64,000 bases of DNA. Origin: Mucor mucedo (lineage: Eukaryota > Mucoromycota > Mucoromycetes > Mucorales > Mucoraceae). Of the stretch, positions 1 through 9,152 are shown one piece after another. The stretch covers positions 434,001 to 498,000 of the forward strand of contig NW_026252287.1 in NCBI RefSeq assembly GCF_025094135.1, in the 5' to 3' direction. The position numbers and the translations under genes were made by a program. Within the stretch, counting starts at the first letter, position 1. Every line of letters begins with the position of its first letter. Under the pieces are notes generated by a model that made no database searches, was not told where the DNA came from, and worked only from the letters and a program-made list of their open reading frames with translations.

Positions 1-1
1 C

Positions 2-268
2 TCCAGACATATCCCGGGTGCCACCCCTCTTACAATACCACTTTCACGCCACGTTACAGCTGAAGTAATCAATCTATCAAATAACAGAAAACGAAAAAGA
101 GTATGTGTGGTATGCATGGTAGATAACTGTCCTGGAAGTTCCAAAGGTTCTCTGTGCAGTAACAAATGCGGACGTTGCAGACAAGAAAGCTGTACAGGTA
201 GACACGTTAAACAACCAAAAACTGGGAAGAAAGATTTTGTACAGCCTTTGCCTTGTTTAAATTTATAA
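2..268 (+). CDS. C-terminal fragment of a transposase-like protein, cut by the window start
   Basis: An open frame enters from the left edge and ends at TAA. It encodes about 88 residues. A run of basic residues (RKRKR) is followed by a cysteine-rich knuckle with the pattern C-x2-C-x4-C-x7-C-x3-C-x2-C-x5-C. This arrangement, a basic stretch followed by a Cys-rich tail at the extreme C-terminus, is typical of DDE transposases of the piggyBac type, and that is the best guess. The catalytic part lies outside the window, so neither the family nor activity can be judged. A perfect 34-bp palindrome lies 175 bp downstream and could mark an element end. Alternative: any host protein with a small C-terminal zinc finger. 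Confidence 0.45.
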   Translation, partial: SRHIPGATPLTIPLSRHVTAEVINLSNNRKRKRVCVVCMVDNCPGSSKGSLCSNKCGRCRQESCTGRHVKQPKTGKKDFVQPLPCLNL

Positions 269-443
269 ATATAGCTGATAATGTATGCTGGAATTGCTAC
301 CCGTCATTATTGGCTACAAACCCAAATCACTAATACCTAATTACAAATAAATCATGATATTTCCCTTAAATCACTTCAATAAATCTCGTAAAAAACAAAT
401 GGAACTTTACACGTAAAAAATTAAGTAAACCCTTCTAAAATCC

Positions 444-477
444 AAAAATTTGGGTGCCCAAGGGCACCCAAATTTTT
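444..477. repeat. Perfect 34-bp inverted repeat (hairpin)
   Basis: Two 16-nt arms are exactly complementary and are separated by only two A residues. The left arm reads AAAAATTTGGGTGCCC and the right arm is its reverse complement. The sequence can fold into a very stable hairpin. It may be a transcription end of the upstream transposase-like gene, or two transposon ends lying head to head. Confidence 0.85.
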
Positions 478-593
478 ATGAATTAAATGCAAAATCAGAT
501 GAATTAAATGATATTTTAATGAAATGGCCCAACTATGGTTACACGGCCCACTTGATCTTAAAAACACACGTGCCATAAACTTTGTTTAGTTTG

Positions 594-629
594 CCATGGT
601 TACCATATAAACCATGGTTACCATATAAA
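594..629. repeat. Two perfect tandem copies of an 18-bp unit with TATA-like core
   Basis: The unit CCATGGTTACCATATAAA occurs twice without a gap. Each copy carries a TATAAA-like box and a CCATGG palindrome. A pyrimidine-rich stretch typical of a transcription start follows. The nearest downstream ORF on this strand is short, so the promoter, if it is one, has no clear target. Confidence 0.8.
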
Positions 630-1100
630 TGGAAGCCATAGTTCCCTTGCCTTCTTTCTCTGTTTATTTTACACTACAAGATCAAAATGAATACCCTCCT
701 TTTTTTGTGTGTGTGGATTTATAGAAGTGACCGACTTTGCATATTTCGACTCTGTTGCGAGACAGTTAGGTATTCGTATTCGTATTCTCAGGGAGCATAA
801 ACGATATTTTTAAAAAAAACAACATGGATGGTCTTTTAATTAACATCAAAACTATTGTAGATCTTGACAGCATATATCGAGTTTGTAGTAGGGACGATTG
901 TTGACGATAGTCACAGTATTTGAACAACGTACGGCTCTTGCTTTATCTAAACGATTTTCAGATTTTGACCTTTCTTTTACTATTTTATTTGACGGTAACA
1001 CATGAGAAGGAAGGGGGACTCCAAAAAAAAAAGGTCGGAGAAGGTTATGAGAGAGTTTATTTTAAATGATTGCATGAGTTGTAACACGAAGAAATAGTCA

Positions 1101-2923
1101 TCACACACTGTCTCTATTCATCTTTTGTCTCTTTTCATTATTTAGATACCATTCACTATAATTGTTATTGGTATATTCCGGCGCCTTTCCTTTTTCGTCT
1201 TCTTCAATTAGAGTGAGCTGTGGCGACATGATTAGACTTGAATTTAATGAATAGTTTTGTTGCAGTAAATGTAACTGCTGTTGGTGTTGTCTCTGTACCA
1301 CTAAATGCGCACAATACCTCTCTAATAGACTCCCCAGTGTACCTTGGTTTAAAGGTTTGGGTAACACGTCTGTCATGCCACTCTGAAAGTATTGTTGGAT
1401 ATCTTGGTCTGTTGTATTCGACGTCATTGAGATAATAGGCGTCCACGTATCGTATTGTCGGATATTTCGTGTAGCTGACATGCCGTCTAATTTAGGCATC
1501 ATGATGTCCTTATAAAAAAAAATCATAAGTGTTAATAACATGCGTGCCATCTCTTTTTCAGATATTTATTACCATGAGAACGAGATCATATTTGCCTGTA
1601 CCTAGTTTTCGGACAGCTTCCATGCCATCAACGGCAACATCAATTGTACAACCGGCGATTTGGAGTAACCTTGTTGACAATCTACGGAAGATGGAATCGT
1701 CATCTACCAACAAGACACGCGGGGGCACTGACCATCCTCCCCCTTGTATACGTTTTCTTTTACGCGTATGCACCACTGGCATCATTGTATTTAATTGCTG
1801 TTGCTGTTGTTGCTGCTGTTGTTGTTGATGTTGCTGCTGTTGTTGTTGATGTTGCTGCTGTTGTTGTTGATGTTGTTGTTGTTGTTGCTGCTGCTGCTGC
1901 TGTTGATGTTGATGTTGTTGATGTTGATGTTGTTGTTGCATTTGTTGCAATTGCTGATCCATGGTATTTTGAGACAATCGTTCAAGTTGGCCTTGACCAT
2001 CGGTGGAGATATTATTATAAGAATGCAAGATATTTTGGAGGTCTTGTTCGACGGGTAAATTACTCTTTTGAACAAAGCTCATGATTTCCTTCATCAAGGT
2101 GTCTTGTTCTTGCATGTTCTTTTTAAAGCCTTGAATATTATCCAAAACAATACTGTATTTTTTATCAAATGATTTGACCCTGTCCGTCATCTTCTTTTGG
2201 GTCTCTTTTAAGCCGTTAATTTCCTTTTGGAGGTTGGTGGCGATTGTCTTTAATTCTTCTTCTGCTGCATTGGTTGGTATTGTTGTTTGTGGGTTAGGGG
2301 TGGTAACCGATGCGTTTTGTGAAGCCTGTGCTGCTTTTCCTGTTGGTTTTCTCTAGATGCGGAGGGGAGGGGGAAGGAGAAGTCTGTTATATAGAGAATA
2401 GAATGGATGAAAATCTAACTATTTTACCTTAATTTCTTCCAATAGTTCTTTTCTGTTATACTTGAAATTGGGATGTTGAAACTCCCATGCCTAATAGCCT
2501 GTATTAGCTCCCATATATATGATAACTATACATAAAAAAAAAAAGGCATCCAATCATTTACCTGATCGCCATACATACGTTGGCCGTCTTCAGGCATCCT
2601 CAACTTGTGAAAATCGTATTTATTCAGCTGACGTACAAAACTAGCAAAATTGGAATGTTTGAAATGCTTTGGTAAAATATGTCTAGCAAACTCGTTGGGG
2701 TCCTTGACAACAAAAGTGTCTCCTTCAGCTCCCCATGAGAATATTTGCGAAAACGAATTTTCATCCAACATGCTATGATTAGAAATAAGCTTAGCTCTCC
2801 TTTTTGCACATATAAGGTGGAGCAAACTGACAAGACTTACGCAAATAGTTTCTTTACAAACTCGGGTATACTATTAGAAGAAGGTAAGTTGGCATGAGTT
2901 TCTGGTGGTGAAGAACCAAGCAT
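1101..2923 (-). CDS. Skn7-like HSF-type response regulator
   Basis: Predicted nuclear transcription factor that ends a two-component phosphorelay for osmotic and oxidative stress (family role of Skn7/Prr1). Exons 2841-2923, 2562-2772, 2428-2490, 1573-2352 and 1101-1508 give 514 residues, all joined at GT-AG sites. An HSF-type DNA-binding domain spans about residues 18-118, with the recognition-helix motif FASFVRQLNKYDFHK. A coiled coil and a long Gln/His tract follow. A receiver domain occupies about residues 331-450. It has the acidic pair in LLVDDD, a phospho-acceptor Asp at about residue 380 in the motif MDIMMPKLDG, the Ser/Thr in ISMTSN and the Lys in LPKP. The acceptor Asp is the first residue of the last exon. 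All key receiver residues are present, so it should be phosphorylatable. It shares a 547-bp divergent promoter with the Dia2-like gene. Confidence 0.9.
1795..1951 (-). repeat. Trinucleotide repeat encoding poly-Gln with regularly spaced His
   Basis: An impure CAA/CAG tract on the coding strand of the Skn7-like gene. Part of it repeats a seven-codon unit (six Gln and one His) with a 21-bp period, which suggests slippage or unequal exchange. It lies between the coiled coil and the receiver domain and keeps the frame open. The opposite strand therefore shows spurious Val/Ala- and Leu-rich frames. Confidence 0.9.
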
Positions 2924-3470
2924 ATTGAAATATATATAAGTTTTATAAAAAAAAAGAGAGGGAAACAAAGGGAAAACTCTAAAATGAAAAAAAAATAAAA
3001 ATAATAAAAATAAGAGGCGGGCTTTCAATGGATGGGTTAAGATACATCACTTTTTCAAAAAAGAGTGCAAGGCTAATAGTTTATAGAGGCTCTTTGTAAG
3101 TTTTGTTTATTTATAGTTCCCTGTAGTTACAACACTACGGCAGATCTCGTTAAATAGAATAGTGTACGTTTTAACTTTTCTTGGAGGGTTTGTGCTACAA
3201 AGAGGACGCCCCCTCATAAAACCTCTTTTAGAGCTCCACCCCACACACACACACACACAAAGTTCTAGAGCGAACTCAACTGCTCTCATGTAACTCGATA
3301 CTTTTAGCTCGCTTTCATACTTCAATACCCGCTAAATTAAAAACACTCTTTAAAAACAGCTTCATAAAAGGAGGGTCACCCGCCCCTTTATTTCGCCAGT
3401 CACAGAATACACCAAGAAAAAATAAAAATAAAAATTGGTTTACTCTTTCTTTTTTTCTTTTACACTGCAA
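2924..3470. promoter_or_regulatory. Shared divergent promoter of the Skn7-like and Dia2-like genes
   Basis: The 547-bp gap between two divergent starts must hold both promoters. It contains A-rich and pyrimidine-rich stretches near each start and a (CA)9 microsatellite at about 3242-3259. No individual factor site could be assigned with confidence. Confidence 0.5.
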
Positions 3471-5266
3471 ATGCACAAACGCAAGGAAGCACCCACAGTC
3501 AAAGTTGAAGAGAGAAACAAAAAGACACAATCGATTGTAGGAGTTGAAGCGTGGAAACTTGTATTTAACGATGCCCGACAAGCATTCACAGACAACCAAT
3601 TCAAGGAGGCCGTTGCATTATTTACGCGAGCCCTGACTTTGAACCCAAACCACATTACTTTGTTGGATTGTCGTGCAGCTTCCTATGAGAAACTGGACCA
3701 GACCAAACTAGCTCTCGCAGATGCTGCCACTATCGTTAAATTAGCACCCACGGACCCTCGTGGCTATTTACGAGGTGGAAAACTCTTTGCAAACCAGAAA
3801 AAGTATTCTAAAGCCTTGGGCCTTTATAACCGCGCTTTACAGAAAGTCGATCCTGTAGACCCTCGTTATAAACTCATTGTGGATTTAAAAAGCAAGGCAG
3901 AAAAGGCCTCGAAACCACCGGCCTCCATGAACATGATGGATAGATTACCTTACGATGTTATTGGTCTCATATTCTCTTACTTATCCTTTGATCGTCGAGT
4001 ACAATGTTCTGCCGTATCCCAGAGTTGGCGTCGCTTTGCTTTACAGTGGGCAGGCATGTGGCGTCATTTAGACTTTGAGAATAGAAAACCCACACTAAAC
4101 ATCATTCGAAAATATCTCGGCTATGCAAAAGGTCGTCATGTCCGTGGCTTCGCACTTCACAATGCTAGTCAAACCACACTTCAAAATGTATTCAAAGGCC
4201 TGGTAGATGAAAATTGCCAATATATAGAAACGCTGGGTAAGTACCACCTCCTTTCCCACAACATTAAAATAGGAGTATGCTTAAAAGAGAGACTAAGTAA
4301 ATGACTGTTTTCATAGATTTCAGGAGATGTGATATTTTACTTATTTCATTAGCAAGGATGTTGAAAGTGATTGGAAAACATGTCGAATATCTCAACTTGG
4401 ATCATACAAATCTCACTGTGTCTAATATACTGGATGTTGTGATTCCAATGTGTCCCAAATTAACACACTTGTCCATCCTCGGACTCACGGCAGGTCAGGA
4501 ATATGCAAAGACAGAATACCCTTTACTCAACCTGACTTACATACGCTGCAACATCTTTGCCGATAAGCTCATCCGACTCAGTCCCCATCTAGTGACGATT
4601 GATGTTCATTCGAATAGCACGTACTTTCATCATTTTTATAATGGGATTGTAACGACGCATAAAGAGTTGGAAACCTTGCATTTTAGTTACGGGCATACAT
4701 CTGAGAAAATAGGGTGGTCACCCAATTCATGCGTGGTATCCCAACGTAAAGGCATCTTGAATTTTGGTATCTATGAAGATCGTTTCTTCAACGCCAATGT
4801 CTTACAATCCTTTTTGATTGAAAACCCTCATTTACAACAATTAACTGTCGTGGGCTGTGGTCCTGATATCGGGACCGGGATTGAAACGGTGGTGACACAG
4901 GGTGCATTCTTATCTCAGTTAGTAGGGATCCATTTATTTAATTGTCCATCCTTGACCGAAACGGGTTTGCATCATTTGGTGGTCGCTTGTCCTTCTCTCC
5001 AGGCTGTGTCTGTTCCCAGACTTTTGTCCGTGACAGATGCCTTTATGCAGGATGTGGCAACCCGTACCTCGATTTTAAAAAAGTTGGATATTTCAGATTG
5101 CAGTGCAGTGACGGGCGTGGGTCTTCAAAATTTAGTACGCGCTCATAAACATCATCTTCAGAAATTAGTATTAAATAACTGTCAGAGAATCAGTCCAGAT
5201 GCTGTCAAGTGGGCTGTCGAGCAACTCGGTCCACGTGTTATCGAATGTAAATTCAAGTATAAATAA
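3471..5266 (+). CDS. TPR/F-box/LRR protein, Dia2/Pof3-like
   Basis: Probable substrate receptor of an SCF ubiquitin ligase. Dia2 (budding yeast) and Pof3 (fission yeast) share the same TPR, F-box, LRR order and protect replication forks and genome stability. Exons 3471-4236 and 4317-5266 give 571 residues. Only the acceptor at 4316 keeps the frame, because a second AG 6 nt later leads to an early stop. TPR-like helices cover about residues 27-140 (FKEAVALFTRALTLNPNH is diagnostic). The F-box is at about 155-200 (LPYDVIGLIFSYLSFDRR). Leucine-rich repeats fill the C-terminal half, ending with AMN1-like repeats (LDISDCSAVTGVGLQNL). An upstream in-frame extension to 3435 is possible but unlikely. 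The nuclear role is inferred from family membership. Confidence 0.85.
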
Positions 5267-5726
5267 AGTAGCAGCATATAGTAAACCATCTTTTTTTATG
5301 TCTCACTGAATTCAAATTAATACACCTTTTTTTGGTGGATGAGTTGAGACATCAGTAAAGCTACATTATAACTCACAGTCGCTATATCTTTTACAGTACA
5401 CATACATTACTAGTTTTAATCTCGTAAAGTTACACCCGTTGGCTTTTACTACCCGATCCAACGCAAGGCCTATGTGCATGTGTTGCACATTTTTAGGATG
5501 TTATCTGGACTTGAAATATTGACACTATTGTTGTCCCGCCTATATGCAGCAATAAAGTACTTTTATTCCATCCCTTCAAGCCATTAATCTCTTTAAACAT
5601 ATAAACTGAGGGCTTTCACTTTATAAAAAACAGGCTTAAGTTACTCAAATGGCGTGACTGGTTTTTTGCGAGCTAAATAATAACCGGGGGTTAGTGTTTG
5701 TTTATCTTTTCCTTTTTTTTTTACTA

Positions 5727-5932
5727 TAACATTTTCCGCCACTAAACTTTCTTTCATCTTGTATGGCATTTCGGTGTCATGCAAAATAACATTTGCTCAG
5801 TCCGAATCGTTTCTGTGCCTATGTTATTTTAACATTTTCCGCCACTAAACTTTCTTTCATCTTGTATGGCATTTCGGTGTCATGCAAAATAACATTTGCG
5901 CAGTCCGAATCGTTTCTGTGCCTATGTTATTA
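5727..5932. repeat. Tandem duplication, two 103-bp copies
   Basis: Two adjacent copies differ by essentially one base (GCTCAG versus GCGCAG), so the duplication is recent or homogenised. Each copy begins with TAACATTTT and ends with ATGTTATT, so its ends are short inverted repeats. No coding frame runs through it. It may be a doubled non-autonomous element or a segmental slippage product. Confidence 0.9.
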
Positions 5933-6054
5933 TTTTTTTATACTTATGGCTTAGAGTACTGTAGCTGGCGGGGAGTGCGTGATCCTTAGAGCAGTCCGGA
6001 GGCTGCAGGGAACTCTGAGGAACGGGCATAGGGAGAACACTCTCTTCAAGTCGA

Positions 6055-6270
6055 TTAGGTCCGTAGCAGAGTTAGTAGGCTATAGCGGTTAGTAATCCGA
6101 AGCTGGTTACAAGTACTTGGAGCAGGTAATAAGTTCGTTCCCCCCACCCTCCCACCTTTCCTTTTAATTCTTTTAGCATGTTGGCAAATTATTGTGGTGC
6201 GCTCCGCATGTTTGACGGGCATGTGCAGTGGGCATGTGAAGGTGAAATCCCTCGCTCGTGAAGTCATCAC
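6055..6270 (-). other. Short open frame in a possible multicopy element
   Basis: A 71-codon frame starting MMTSRARDFTFTCPLHMP lies in unusually GC-rich sequence for this window. A second open stretch follows in another frame (roughly 5930-6060, -) and + strand frames are also partly open. No domain is recognisable and no intron sites join the parts convincingly. I infer that it belongs to a repeated, non-host-gene sequence. Confidence 0.2.
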
Positions 6271-6402
6271 GGCCTTAACGGGCTCGATTCATGTTATCTA
6301 GTCACTGAAATATGTGTCAGATTGGGAAGGGTTTAATCGGTTGACAACGCTCCCTTTCCTTAAAGCTATTAGCTAGGTTAGCCCTTCCCCTCCCCTTTTT
6401 AT

Positions 6403-6514
6403 CCTCCACCCTCCACCCTCCACCATCCACCATCCACCATCCACCCTCCACCATCCACCCTCCACCATCCACCCTCTACCCTCTACCCTCTACCCTCTAC
6501 CCTCTACCCTACAC
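6403..6514. repeat. 7-bp minisatellite, 16 units (CCTCCAC/CATCCAC/CCTCTAC)
   Basis: Sixteen contiguous heptamers occur in blocks: three CCTCCAC, three CATCCAC, an alternating block, five CCTCTAC and one CCTACAC. The complementary strand is G-rich with regular GG runs and could form G-quadruplex-like structures. The last block resembles degenerate telomere-type repeats, but this is only a visual likeness. Confidence 0.95.
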
Positions 6515-8024
6515 CTCACCCTTACCCTTTGTTGTCAAATGCGATAAATGGGTATAAATCTATATGAAGTTGTTGGTCAACATACTGCTGAAGAGAGATA
6601 TAAGCCTATAACTAGCGTTGCTTATCGCCACTTTCGAGTCATTAGTTATATATTTACACTCTATTAATACAGTCTTTATAGTGTTCATAGTTAAATAAAC
6701 GATCAAATTTTATAACTACTATATATTTTATTCTTTATTTTTTTTTTTTATTGTTTAAACGAACTTATTCTACCCTTTGCTGCGCATTTGTTACTTTTCC
6801 TTCCTTTAAATAATTCCCATTGCTGTAAGTGATATACTTTACTAATGTCACCGCAGCTATTACGCATGTGCCGCTATTGTAAAACATACTCTGTGTGGGA
6901 CACTGCCGTCAGGGCCATGACAACAATGTTGAAAAGAAGAGCGGCATAAACACAATTAAAGCGCACCTAGTCAAAAGCTCAAAAACAAGATCATCATACA
7001 ATCAGAAACAATGTAATCGCTACAAATGAATGTATTTTGAACGATCTATACTTCGTGACTATTTTACTCTTGCACTCGTTTGATCTCAGTCTTGTGTAGA
7101 AGTATTAGAGCAATGACCAAACAAGACGACAAAGTAAGCTAAAAAGCACGCGTGAATGCTTCCCATATGTTTATTGTAATATATCTGTATTTGGATCAAG
7201 GCAGTAAGTTAAATTGACCTCTTGGGTGTCACTTAATACGAAGAAGAATTGGCACTCCCTAAAAGACCCGTAGGTTCATTGATGTATCGTATCACTATCT
7301 TTCTTCTTCATAGATTATGCCTTATTGTTGGTACATGCTGAAATACTGATAAATAAATATCAAGGTCAGCATTACATGTGGTTTTATACAGTGATATTTC
7401 TATCATAAGTAAAGGCTCAAACATTATGAGTGATTAATTTATTCTGAGACATAAACAATTAAATCATCCTGACATAAGCCAGCTCTTGGTCATCAGTCTA
7501 TAAATAAGATTCGTTCACACACCCTTTTTTCTTACCTCTTTTTGTTCTATTCTTTTTTATGTTCATATGGAGTAAAGCAATAGGGAAAAGGTTAGTTAAT
7601 AACGCCTTTTGTTTTTACGCGAAATGCATCTTTCTTTAAATACTAAAAAAAAAAAAGATAAAAAAGATGACCAAACTCCATTTTTTGCGCGATCGTAGCT
7701 AGCTTACTTTCGTGGATGAAAATAATAAGTGGATGGAGATGTATAAAGCGATAATTAGCATGTTAGCGAAGCTATCGGTACAAAAGACAAAGCCATTGTA
7801 CAAGCCATTAATATGTGGCATACGATGTAGATTTTAAAAAAATGGTACATACCGTTATGAATATTTAAATCCTATGCTTGTCCATACAAGTCTTTGTATT
7901 CACCATAAAATTAGCTTTATGGGCTCTGCTTTTTACAGTGAGATCATTACCATTTATGCGAGTTGCTAATTTGCCAAAGATCGAAAATCGATAAAACAAA
8001 ACATATAACTATTAGCAAACAAAA

Positions 8025-8461
8025 GTAAACTGAGCTTTTTTGTAGCGCAAATGGAAGATTAAACCAGCAGCATGAGCAAGATCGAGGCAAATTCAAACCT
8101 GATTATGTAGCCTATGTCAACGTTAGGTCTGCTAGGCATGATATCACGATTGCTGAGGTAAAGAACCCCAAAAACCAGTTTTGGAAGGCCATCATCCGAC
8201 CTTATAAAGCTCGGTCAGCAAATGAAGGTGATGCTGAATAATTTGGTAATTCATCGTGTCAATTCTCCTACCGTATGCGATATTTTAGTTGAAGGTAGAC
8301 CAAAAGTTATGCATCGATTAAATTATTATTTACATATCCGTTTTTTTTTTCTTATGAATAGGAATAATCATTGCTCACTTTATAAAATGAATCTGATTGG
8401 ACCGCATTTTTCACCCAATGGTTTTACTCTCATCGTTTTCACAATGCAGAAATATCTTTAA
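8025..8461 (+). pseudogene. Decayed gene fragment of unknown family, frameshifted
   Basis: Three coding-like pieces follow one another. The first reads CSANGRLNQQHEQDRGKF onward to about 8190. A frame change then leads into PSSDLIKLGQQMKVMLNN and on to ILVEG at about 8295. After a GT-AG intron-like gap (8296-8361), NNHCSLYKMNLIGPHF continues to a stop at 8461. Ordered, protein-like sequence with a frameshift and a surviving intron indicates a former multi-exon gene. I do not recognise a named domain. Pieces of similar style near 30.1 kb, 30.75 kb and 39.6-40.1 kb suggest an expanded family of this genome. Confidence 0.5.
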
Positions 8462-9152
8462 TCCCAAACATGTTCTTATGCCTAAACAATTTGAAGGTAA
8501 TATTAAAGTGTATATATATTTAATAACCTAAATACAAAAATTATATTCCGTACAGAACATTTGCTGTAGATACCGCAAAGAAAATAGAACAACATGAATT
8601 AGTGAGGGCTAAAGGGAAGGCGGATTTTCGAAGTAGCCGCCTTCCCTTGTCCTGGGTTCATGAAAATACATGCAGATTCTCGATGGTCTAGGAATCTGAT
8701 AATTATTATGATATATACATCTTGAAGCTAAACACAATAAACCAATTTCTTTTCACTCACTACGCCATTGATATTACCAGAACACCCATAAATGGAACCA
8801 TTTGAAAACGGAAGGCTGGCGCTAAATGCAATGGCTCCACACTTCTTTTTAAAGTAACGTTTGTTGCTACTAAAGTTAAAAATACATTAGTCTTAATCCA
8901 TGTATATAGAGTTATGCGACTGAGTTTTTGGAAAGCATGAATATAATGTTTTTTGAAAAAAAAAAAAAAAAAAAAAAAACGATCTCTGACTAATGCATTG
9001 GGATTGGAAGACAACAATCAAGGCAATAATTAAAAGTCCTAATTTAAAGCCCAACCCTTTATTTTTAGTATAAAAACCATTTTTTTGTACCTTCCCGCAC
9101 CCCCACCCCCTTTTTTTTCTAATTTTTTTGTTCTTCATCTAAATCATCATCC
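8462..9152. other. AT-rich spacer
   Basis: No gene seen. It includes a run of about 23 A residues (8957-8979) that makes shadow frames rich in Phe on the other strand, and a T-rich stretch just before the next start codon. Confidence 0.6.

Larger units (their letters stand above)
269..1100. other. Non-coding stretch with a palindrome and a tandem TATA-containing repeat
   Basis: No convincing gene was found between the transposase-like tail and the stop of the regulator at 1101. It holds the palindrome at 444-477 and the 18-bp tandem repeat at 594-629. A pyrimidine-rich leader-like stretch and an ATG at 687 follow the TATA-like repeat, but that frame stops after about 38 codons. It could be the promoter and start of a decayed gene. 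Confidence 0.5.
5267..8024. other. 2.7-kb gene-poor repeat-bearing region
   Basis: No intact gene is apparent. It contains a 103-bp tandem duplication (5727-5932), a short antisense frame at 6055-6270, a 7-bp minisatellite (6403-6514) and AT-rich sequence. Around 7730-7850 the + strand carries short coding-like pieces, for example VSEAIGTKDKAIVQAINMWH, which may be the decayed 5' part of the pseudogene annotated at 8025. Its base composition and mix of repeats suggest old mobile-element debris. Confidence 0.6.

Noticed and set aside
1644..2084. + strand Val/Ala-rich and Leu-rich frames
   Set aside because: Produced by reading the CAA/CAG tract of the Skn7-like gene on the wrong strand.
6530..6730. 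LTR-like end (TATAAAT followed by AATAAA-like sequence)
   Set aside because: Suggestive order of signals, but no paired repeat, target duplication or internal element was found.
7400..7510. Weak similarity to 59690-59780 (shared TAAGTAAAGGC and CTGACATAAGC)
   Set aside because: Matches are short and interrupted; cannot be separated from chance by eye.
8760..9138. Two minus frames rich in Phe
   Set aside because: They depend on a long A-run read as poly-Phe and show no domain.
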